DNA of 20,194 nt from Sphaeroforma arctica JP610. Lineage: Eukaryota > Opisthokonta > Ichthyosporea > Ichthyophonida. The translations under genes were made by a program, and so were the position numbers. The notes beneath the pieces are model-generated. The model had not been told where the DNA came from and made no database searches. It was given only the letters and a program-made list of their open reading frames with translations. Shown piece by piece: positions 18,539-20,194 of the stretch (position 1 is the stretch's first letter; each line of letters begins with the position of its first letter). The stretch lies in NCBI RefSeq assembly GCF_001186125.1, contig NW_014040400.1:67655-87848 (forward strand), given 5' to 3'.

Positions 18539-20194
18539 TATATATATAACATTTGGCTAAAAATGACCTCAATTTCATTGCAGGTAAAACATCTGGCACC
18601 TCAACAACAGATCAATCCAAGTGCAAAGGCAGAGCATATACACACTCATAGATCCATGAGAGACGTCTGATGTAACTGGAATCCCCATGTCTCAACCTCA
18701 TTGTAGACGCCTGACACATCGTCGCACAACATATCCAACAAAGTAGAAACACAGCCGCCTATACACATGTATAGGCCTCTATAAAAGGCTCCTGATATAC
18801 CTTGATTCCCCGGGCCTCAATCTCATTCCAGATCCTTGGTACGAAGTCACACAACATATCAAACAATCTAGAAACACAGTCATTTATACACATAGGCCTA
18901 TTAAAGGCTCTTGATATACCTTGATTCCCCGGGCCTCAATCTCATCGTACACCCCGGACACAAACTCGAGAGGCAGATCTTTGTTGTCGTTGATGCCGCG
19001 ATTGTTGCGAATGAACTCCTCTTTGGTCATCTTGTTTTTAATCTGTAGTGAGTATTTAATTAATTTGTCGTTTTAATCTGTAGTGTATTTAATTAATTTG
19101 TCGTTTTAATCTATAGTGTGTATTTAATTAATTTGTAGTTTTAATCTGTAGTGTGTATTTAATTAATTTGTAGTTTTAATCTGTAGTGTGTATTTAATTA
19201 ATTTGTCGTTTTAATCTGTAGTGTGTATTTAATTAATTTGTCGTTTTAATCTGTAGTGTGTATTTAATTAATTTGTCGTTTTAATCTGTAGTGTATTTAA
19301 TTAATTTGTCGTTTTAATTGGTGTGTATTTAATTAATTTGTCGTTTTAATCTGTAGTGCGTATTTAATTAATTTGTCGTATATTCCATGACATGCACGAG
19401 GGTGGGGTATAGTATTGCGTTGGGCGTCAGCAAGATGTGGTCAAAATGTGTCGGAAATTGACCAGGTGTTTTTAATTGTAGATAGCTTGTCTAAAACGCG
19501 AACGGTGGTACATATTGGAAGTGTGACGGAGAGAGCGATGATGGCGAGCAAGTTTTCATTCGAAAACAAAGTATTGTAAAAGAATGTTTATATCACTAAA
19601 CCTATACACATATTCAACTATACACAAACAAACACACCCATATATATATATATATACGAATACAATAGTTCCCCACTATCTACAGTGTGTAGATATACAC
19701 AAAGTCAGGTGCAAGGAAAAGCAATCACAGCCGTTCGAAGTGTAAATATGTGATTTACGCAACGCATTAGCGTCTGTGATTAACGAACCTGTGCCGAGTG
19801 CCAGTCTGTGGCGGAAATGTGATAGAGAACGCATGAATGCGTACTGAGTATATGTATTATATATACATATACAAATGCATATATATATATATATATATAT
19901 ATATGCATATAGATATAGATATAGATATAGATATAGATGTATATATAAAACACAGTTCGCTAAGCTACACACTTGTCTAATGTATACTGCCGCCAGGTAT
20001 GGGTACGCATACGCATGCGTGGGTAACGTATAGGCGACTGTGCTACACGTGTAGTGTAGCGTATAAGCGGAGAGTTTAACGCACCTGTCCTGAGTGCAAG
20101 TCCGTGGTGAACATGTAATGAGGACACGAAAGCATTTGCTACCCGCCTTGAACGTATAAACGTATAGACACGTGTATAAACGTATAAGCCTATA
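6745..20194 (-). CDS. BIG/Sec7-family ARF guanine nucleotide exchange factor (gene span, exons joined, partial)
   Basis: The gene encodes a large brefeldin-A-inhibited-type ARF-GEF. Known role of the family: it loads GTP on ARF GTPases at the trans-Golgi and endosomes, driving clathrin/AP-1 coat recruitment. Seen here, 5' to 3' on the minus strand: the end of the Sec7 domain ([21 protein letters not shown]), then HDS-region signatures ([26 protein letters not shown]), the VDKIYTG segment, the DUF1981-like block ([22 protein letters not shown]), [18 protein letters not shown], and a BIG C-terminal region ([27 protein letters not shown]). GBF1-type GEFs lack this combination, so BIG is preferred. 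Exon phases agree. The N-terminal half lies past the right edge, and part is lost in the N gap. The 3' end is ambiguous (TGA at 6745-6747, or a further exon down to 6610). Confidence 0.93.
6749..6870 (-). CDS. ARF-GEF exon R: C-terminal helical end
   Basis: 122 bp, phase 0 in. It reads [20 protein letters not shown], then [23 protein letters not shown] proteins have KINDEKFKAHASMYYPYLCE and PELRAVLRKFF. After TTC CG comes GTGAGT, a perfect donor, but the same bases read CGG TGA in frame. Unspliced, the protein ends DVFR with the stop at 6745-6747; spliced, a short further exon follows. Confidence 0.92.
6871..7628. other. Intron between exons Q and R, nothing coding seen
   Basis: Unique-looking sequence with one TA tract at 7564-7582. 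The open frames at 6854-7382 have no recognisable product. Confidence 0.6.
7629..7795 (-). CDS. ARF-GEF exon Q
   Basis: 167 bp, phase 1 in, 0 out. It reads [20 protein letters not shown], then [20 protein letters not shown] and [16 protein letters not shown]. The family has RILFRMYVDENRRDSWEEIQ and EAWTSLLLLLLTK. The first residue, split with exon P, is Gly where Arg is usual. The acceptor is CACGCAG; the donor AAG/GTACGT. Confidence 0.95.
7830..8404. other. Intron between exons P and Q, nothing coding seen
   Basis: It contains a duplicated TA tract (7935-7971) and otherwise unremarkable AT-rich sequence. Confidence 0.6.
8405..8645. repeat. ACACGT/ACACAT hexamer microsatellites
   Basis: Three blocks of acacgt units interleaved with the donor copies of exon P. 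Confidence 0.9.
8463..8690 (-). repeat. Tandem copies of the exon P 3' end with its donor, x3
   Basis: The 21-bp core that starts tctacccacctaaactgg contains the donor (exon end C at 8674) and is repeated with exon-end equivalents at 8556 and 8480 (spacings 118 and 76 bp). All three keep the GT. ACACGT microsatellites fill the spaces between them. Confidence 0.9.
8674..8830 (-). CDS. ARF-GEF exon P
   Basis: 157 bp, phase 0 in, 1 out. It reads [20 protein letters not shown], then [20 protein letters not shown] and [11 protein letters not shown] proteins have [34 protein letters not shown] and SLRILFRMY. The acceptor is CAACCAG; the donor TAG/GTGGGT. Confidence 0.95.
9047..9180. repeat. Tandem duplication, 77-bp period
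   Basis: atggcacgagagggggtaga followed by aatggactgagcc and tatgcgagg occurs at 9047 and 9124 with few changes. Intron between exons O and P. Confidence 0.85.
9340..9505. repeat. Diverged direct repeat, 90 bp apart
   Basis: caatgtcaatgtgatg (9348) and caatgtcaaggtgatg (9438), each followed by a related segment ending gaatgaagactctg. Intron between exons O and P. Confidence 0.7.
9655..9725. repeat. TA and CAGACA microsatellite
   Basis: A TA tract with cagaca-type units just downstream of donor O in transcript sense. Confidence 0.85.
9778..10068 (-). CDS. ARF-GEF exon O: acidic low-complexity insert, then GMYTYL
   Basis: About 291 bp if the acceptor is GTCCAG at 10069 (phase 0). It starts around [18 protein letters not shown], continues with a Gly/Ala/Thr/Asp-rich insert of some 60 residues ([20 protein letters not shown], then an acidic E/D/K part) and ends [12 protein letters not shown]. 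Animal BIGs have QGMYKYMSSQHLFKLLDCL here, so the end is firm; the insert is extra and looks disordered. The donor is CAG/GTATAA. Other possible acceptors lie at 10061 and 10066, and further upstream. Confidence 0.8.
10402..10575. repeat. ACACAG/ACATAC microsatellite
   Basis: Hexamer-type repeats in the intron between exons N and O, starting about 20 bp from the donor. Confidence 0.85.
10597..10804 (-). CDS. ARF-GEF exon N: start of the BIG C-terminal region
   Basis: 208 bp, phase 1 in, phase 2 out with this donor. It reads [19 protein letters not shown], then [20 protein letters not shown] and [17 protein letters not shown]. The family has CVVQLELIQTIDNIVFFP. The acceptor is CCCTCAG. The donor is ambiguous: GAG/GTGTGT, TGT/GTGAAG four bases on, or AAGG/GTATCC, each giving a different phase for exon O. 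Confidence 0.88.
10858..10884. repeat. TG microsatellite
   Basis: About ten TG units on the plus strand (CA in the pre-mRNA), on the acceptor side of the intron before exon N. Confidence 0.9.
11085..11440. repeat. AC/AT minisatellite, units of about 49-67 bp
   Basis: Repeated blocks of acacacaaacat, ataaacatagcaatcaaac and aaaactaaacatca, about five to six copies of uneven length. Confidence 0.85.
11452..11617 (-). CDS. ARF-GEF exon M
   Basis: 166 bp, phase 0 in, 1 out. It reads [20 protein letters not shown], then [20 protein letters not shown] and [15 protein letters not shown]. It parallels BIG [20 protein letters not shown] and GEKFTLEIWDKTC. The acceptor is GCACTCAG; the donor AGG/GTATGT. 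Confidence 0.95.
11686..11930. repeat. TA, CAGACA and CATA microsatellites
   Basis: Nearly the whole intron between exons L and M is simple sequence on the plus strand. Frames across it are artefacts. Confidence 0.9.
11979..12157 (-). CDS. ARF-GEF exon L
   Basis: 179 bp, phase 1 in, 0 out. It reads [20 protein letters not shown], then [20 protein letters not shown] and [18 protein letters not shown]. The family has FRIFDNMKLPE and TTCNHALYAICDVFTQY. The acceptor is ACACAG; the donor ATG/GTAGGT. Confidence 0.95.
12181..12315 (-). repeat. Duplicated branch-point region of intron K/L
   Basis: agatgtggttagtagctgtc (12181-12200) recurs with one mismatch at 12296-12315, 115 bp apart. On the sense strand the first carries TACTAAC; the copy has TACCAAC. 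Confidence 0.8.
12188..12194 (-). promoter_or_regulatory. Branch-point consensus TACTAAC of intron K/L
   Basis: An exact TACTAAC in transcript sense, about 30 nt upstream of the exon L acceptor at 12158. This is the strongest branch-point motif known from spliceosomal introns. Confidence 0.65.
12416..12524 (-). CDS. ARF-GEF exon K: HDS3 WFP motif
   Basis: 109 bp, phase 0 in, 1 out. It reads [20 protein letters not shown], then [19 protein letters not shown] proteins have [20 protein letters not shown] followed by TRALTVMFEV. The acceptor has a long T-rich tract ending TTTTTAG; the donor GCA/GTAAGT is close to consensus. Confidence 0.95.
12648..12712. repeat. AAGCAC hexamer repeat
   Basis: About ten imperfect aagcac/aagtac units in the same intron. 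Confidence 0.85.
12824..12950. repeat. CA / ACACGT microsatellite
   Basis: Plus-strand CA, ACACGT and CACCC repeats starting near the exon J donor; GT-rich in the pre-mRNA. Confidence 0.85.
12966..13180 (-). CDS. ARF-GEF exon J
   Basis: 215 bp, phase 1 in, 0 out. It reads [20 protein letters not shown], then [20 protein letters not shown] and [18 protein letters not shown]. It is equivalent to the BIG segment AFQTTGHIV...[23 protein letters not shown]. The left edge was set at TCC/GTATGT; an alternative donor TGG/GTGTCC six bases earlier keeps phase but is weaker. Confidence 0.93.
13184..13240. repeat. TA x20 and TG tract abutting the exon J acceptor
   Basis: In transcript sense, CCCCCACACACAT, then about 20 AT units, then ACAG and the exon. 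There is no normal polypyrimidine tract next to the acceptor. Confidence 0.9.
13320..13599. repeat. Degenerate array of about 9-10 bp units (TATTCTACG type)
   Basis: Imperfect units such as tattctacg, tactccatg and tacgtactc fill the intron between exons I and J. Several frames on both strands are open because the unit lacks stops. On the sense strand many units read GTAAGT-, GTATGT- or GTAGAA-like. Confidence 0.75.
13600..13715 (-). CDS. ARF-GEF exon [11 protein letters not shown] segment
   Basis: 116 bp, phase 2 in, 1 out. It reads [20 protein letters not shown], then [20 protein letters not shown]. It agrees with the BIG family RCIAQMV...[13 protein letters not shown]. The acceptor is CTCCCAG; the donor TGG/GTAATG is weaker than others in the gene. 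Confidence 0.95.
13716..13815 (-). repeat. About 51-bp repeat x2-3 covering the exon I acceptor region
   Basis: On the sense strand the segment ACCAATCA-AATCG, a T-rich tract, CTGC, then an AG-type end and GTGTATA occurs at the real acceptor (13716) and about 51 bp upstream. A partial third copy (CTACAG followed by tagtatatcactt) lies further upstream. Confidence 0.75.
13984..14095. repeat. TA/CATA/CA microsatellite downstream of donor H
   Basis: TA run, then CATA, then CA runs on the plus strand (TG-rich in the pre-mRNA), starting within 15 bp of the donor. Confidence 0.85.
14105..14286 (-). CDS. ARF-GEF exon H: DUF1981-type block
   Basis: 182 bp, phase 0 in, 2 out. It reads [20 protein letters not shown], then [19 protein letters not shown] and [20 protein letters not shown]. 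It matches the Sec7-associated domain of BIG proteins (family: VGC...[15 protein letters not shown]...FQKDFLRPFE) almost residue for residue. The acceptor is CACATAG; the donor CAG/GTGAGT. Confidence 0.95.
14346..14447. repeat. Long TA microsatellite left of the gap
   Basis: About 27 TA units followed by TA-rich sequence up to the N run. Confidence 0.9.
14448..15194. other. Assembly gap (747 N)
   Basis: The N run is flanked by TA repeats on the left and CA repeats on the right. At least one ARF-GEF exon (about 65 codons expected from the family; phase 1 in, 0 out) must lie in or beside it. Confidence 0.95.
15195..15300. repeat. CA and TA microsatellite right of the gap
   Basis: About 20 CA units, then TA, AAATA and CA units. 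It likely caused the assembly break. Confidence 0.9.
15327..15482 (+). other. Small plus-strand ORF in an intron, 51 aa, unrecognised
   Basis: ATG to TAA. It starts [19 protein letters not shown] and continues with [20 protein letters not shown]. It looks protein-like, but the opposite strand is also open (15302-15493) and equally unassigned. It may be chance, or an exon of something interrupted by the gap. Confidence 0.2.
15494..15550 (-). repeat. 19-bp unit x3 spanning the exon F donor
   Basis: Units 15494-15512, 15513-15531 and 15532-15550. In sense orientation the real one reads AAGATCTACACCG/GTATGC. The two intronic copies read AAGTTCTACTCCG/CTATGT and AAGATCTACTCCG/CTATTT, so they keep the exon end but lack GT. 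Confidence 0.8.
15536..15675 (-). CDS. ARF-GEF exon F: start of HDS2
   Basis: 140 bp, phase 2 in, 1 out. It reads [12 protein letters not shown], then a charged stretch, and ends [11 protein letters not shown]. The family has VDRIFTGS just before the next conserved block, so the following exon should encode the IVDFV..LC and FSLQKIVEI segments; it must lie in the N gap. The acceptor is TTGACAG; the donor CCG/GTATGC sits in a 19-bp repeat. Confidence 0.9.
15712..15748 (-). repeat. Telomere-like repeats upstream of acceptor F
   Basis: Four to five TTTAGGG/TTTTAGGG units on the plus strand, 37-72 nt before the acceptor in transcript sense. Confidence 0.7.
15880..16200. repeat. Compound TA/CATA/CAGACA microsatellites
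   Basis: Most of the intron between exons E and F is simple sequence. The long frames across it on the minus strand are by-products of the repeats. Confidence 0.85.
16215..16404 (-). CDS. ARF-GEF exon E: variable linker
   Basis: 190 bp, phase 1 in, 2 out. It encodes [19 protein letters not shown], then a Met/Ala/Gln-rich stretch ([20 protein letters not shown]) ending KGDFR. This linker between HDS1 and HDS2 is poorly conserved in the family. Assignment rests on open frame, good splice sites (CATCAG; TAG/GTGTGT) and phase agreement on both sides. Confidence 0.85.
16460..16550. repeat. TA and CA microsatellite upstream of exon E
   Basis: A short TA tract followed by about 25 CA units on the plus strand, in the intron between exons D and E. 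Confidence 0.85.
16734..16960 (-). CDS. ARF-GEF exon D: HDS1 end and Ser-rich linker
   Basis: 227 bp, phase 2 in, 1 out. It reads [20 protein letters not shown], then [20 protein letters not shown]. Animal BIGs have [20 protein letters not shown], which fixes the frame. A low-complexity linker follows ([25 protein letters not shown]). The acceptor is CTACCAG; the donor ACG/GTAGGT. Confidence 0.93.
16986..17005 (-). repeat. Telomere-like repeat upstream of acceptor D
   Basis: agggtttagggtttagggg on the plus strand; the sense strand carries CCCTAAAC units about 25-45 nt before the acceptor, where a branch point would lie. Confidence 0.6.
17197..17375. repeat. CA/TA microsatellites, duplicated block
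   Basis: CA runs, TA runs and a repeated segment atataagcatgtacaaata (near 17240 and 17325), so the compound microsatellite is itself duplicated. Confidence 0.8.
17388..17570 (-). CDS. ARF-GEF exon C: HDS1 core
   Basis: 183 bp, phase 2 in and out. After the Ser codon split with exon B it reads [19 protein letters not shown], then [20 protein letters not shown] and LTQFTNLIT. This is one of the most conserved BIG segments (family pattern: SLCLEGIRCAIRIACIF...LERDAFVQAL). The acceptor is GTCTAG; the donor CAA/GTATGT is consensus. Confidence 0.94.
17591..17637 (-). repeat. Telomere-like repeats upstream of acceptor C
   Basis: Degenerate GGGGTTAG / GGGTTTTAG units on the plus strand, reading CCCTAAA-like on the sense strand 20-65 nt before the acceptor. 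Confidence 0.6.
17639..17676 (-). pseudogene. 38-bp echo of exon C coding sequence in the upstream intron
   Basis: It matches 17503-17540 of exon C at 34 of 38 positions and still encodes [12 protein letters not shown] (exon [13 protein letters not shown]). It lies 69 bp upstream of the exon C acceptor in transcript sense. Confidence 0.8.
17798..17925. repeat. Intronic minisatellite, about 15-30 bp unit
   Basis: Repeats of caaaattacaaatggaatc-type units, about eight imperfect copies. They happen to be open in one plus frame, giving a QMESPKL-like repeat peptide that I regard as a by-product. Confidence 0.75.
18000..18167. repeat. CA-rich microsatellite (GT on the sense strand) right after donor B
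   Basis: Imperfect acacat/acacac repeats on the plus strand, reading as GT/TATG repeats in the pre-mRNA and starting at the donor itself. Confidence 0.8.
18168..18403 (-). CDS. ARF-GEF exon B: linker after Sec7 and start of HDS1
   Basis: 236 bp, phase 0 in, 2 out. It contains [10 protein letters not shown], then [12 protein letters not shown] (BIG proteins have EKQRRLLYNLEM here) and [18 protein letters not shown], the hallmark start of HDS1. The acceptor is GATCAG; the donor CAG/GTGTGTGTG is itself the first unit of a GT repeat. Confidence 0.93.
18661..18975 (-). repeat. Tandem copies of the exon A 3' end with its donor, 3 units of about 120 bp
   Basis: Junctions align at 18920 (real), 18801 and 18676, with spacings of 119 and 125 bp. 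The copy at 18801 still reads NEIEARGIK followed by GTATAT. The copy at 18676 reads [13 protein letters not shown] and has lost GT. The intron parts between copies are also repeated (the aacatat and agaaacacag segments). Confidence 0.88.
18920..19042 (-). CDS. ARF-GEF exon A: C-terminal part of the Sec7 domain
   Basis: 123 bp, phase 0 to 0. It reads [24 protein letters not shown] and [11 protein letters not shown]: the last helices of a BIG-type Sec7 domain, which packs against ARF. The acceptor is CTACAG (inside the 35-bp minisatellite) and the donor is AAG/GTATAT. The second half of the exon and its donor are repeated twice more in the next intron. Confidence 0.93.
19034..19377 (-). repeat. 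35-bp minisatellite x10 carrying the exon A splice acceptor
   Basis: Ten near-identical units of 32-36 bp. On the sense (minus) strand each contains a TTAATTAAATAC part, then CTACAG, then ATTAAAA. The last, leftmost copy is the real intron end (CTACAG) joined to the start of exon A (ATTAAAAACAAG). The repeat unit therefore spans an intron/exon junction, and most copies keep CAG or TAG at the acceptor position. Copies 3 and 9 from the left have changed it. Confidence 0.9.
19378..19788. other. Intron 5' of exon A, no exon found
   Basis: I looked for Sec7-domain coding sequence on the minus strand and found none beyond the copy at 19789. A short TA tract lies at 19639-19656. Confidence 0.5.
19789..19860 (-). 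pseudogene. Second, more diverged copy of the Sec7 TTDLH exon end
   Basis: It aligns without gaps to the segment ending at 20085 (32 bases compared by eye). It reads [10 protein letters not shown] followed by GTTCGT, so the GT is kept. Leu in TDLH is Trp here. It lies 296 bp nearer to exon A. It is most simply an intronic tandem duplicate of a coding exon end. Confidence 0.5.
19846..19945. repeat. TA, GCATATA and GATATA microsatellites in intron
   Basis: Runs of TA with palindromic ATATGCAT flanks, then about five gatata units. No coding sequence. Confidence 0.8.
20085..20135 (-). CDS. Candidate Sec7 exon end (TTDLH motif) or degenerate copy of it
   Basis: The minus strand reads [11 protein letters not shown], then GTGCGT at the donor position, in phase 0. 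That continues perfectly into exon A (IKNKMTK), as in BIG proteins where TTDLHSPQ precedes VKNKMTK. Upstream, however, the same frame reads QMLSCPHY rather than the expected hydrophobic helix, and the neighbouring frame reads ANAFVSSL, closer to the family. A similar sequence ends at 19789. So this is either the true exon with an indel or acceptor close by, or a decayed tandem copy of a true exon outside the window. The right boundary is uncertain. Confidence 0.4.

Noticed and set aside
19034-19377. CRISPR-like array (regular 35-bp repeats)
   Set aside because: Units are contiguous with no unique spacers, and the genome is eukaryotic; it is a minisatellite.

Overview
The window is eukaryotic nuclear DNA. 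It has one long gene split by many GT-AG introns on the minus strand, introns full of microsatellites and minisatellites, a truncated LINE, and an assembly gap (N run 14448-15194) between a TA tract and a CA tract. Intron density, intron length (mostly 260-950 bp) and repeat content fit an intron-rich protist. A unicellular holozoan such as a Sphaeroforma-like ichthyosporean is my guess; the sequence here does not prove it.

Layout, left to right. Positions 1-1508 hold the 3' part of a non-LTR retrotransposon (LINE) on the minus strand: reverse transcriptase from the first catalytic Asp onward, then a CCHC-type knuckle in another frame. Positions 1509-6609 are AT-rich and hold no gene I recognise: a loose cluster of short ORFs at 1669-4114 (one is a small single-span membrane protein), a few short repeats, and one 63-codon open stretch. 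From about 6610 to the right edge runs a single gene, transcribed leftward, for a BIG/Sec7-type ARF guanine nucleotide exchange factor. Sixteen exons are well supported, one (exon O) has an uncertain 5' edge, and one possible extra 3' exon is listed. They cover the end of the Sec7 domain and the HDS domains downstream of it. At least one exon is lost in the N gap, and the N-terminal half lies beyond the right edge.

Phases of neighbouring exons agree at every junction checked, except N/O (several solutions) and across the gap. The visible coding length is about 1,000 codons, as expected for the C-terminal part of a BIG protein of some 1,700-1,850 residues.

The most unusual signal is that many splice junctions of this one gene sit inside local tandem duplications. 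Exon ends with their donors, or intron ends with their acceptors and branch-point-like motifs, are repeated 2 to 10 times in the adjoining intron (near 8480-8674, 12158-12315, 13716-13815, 15494-15550, 17503-17676, 18661-18975, 19034-19377, 19789-20085). Several copies keep GT or AG; others have lost it. This looks like a gene whose introns grow from their own edges and carry many decoy splice sites.
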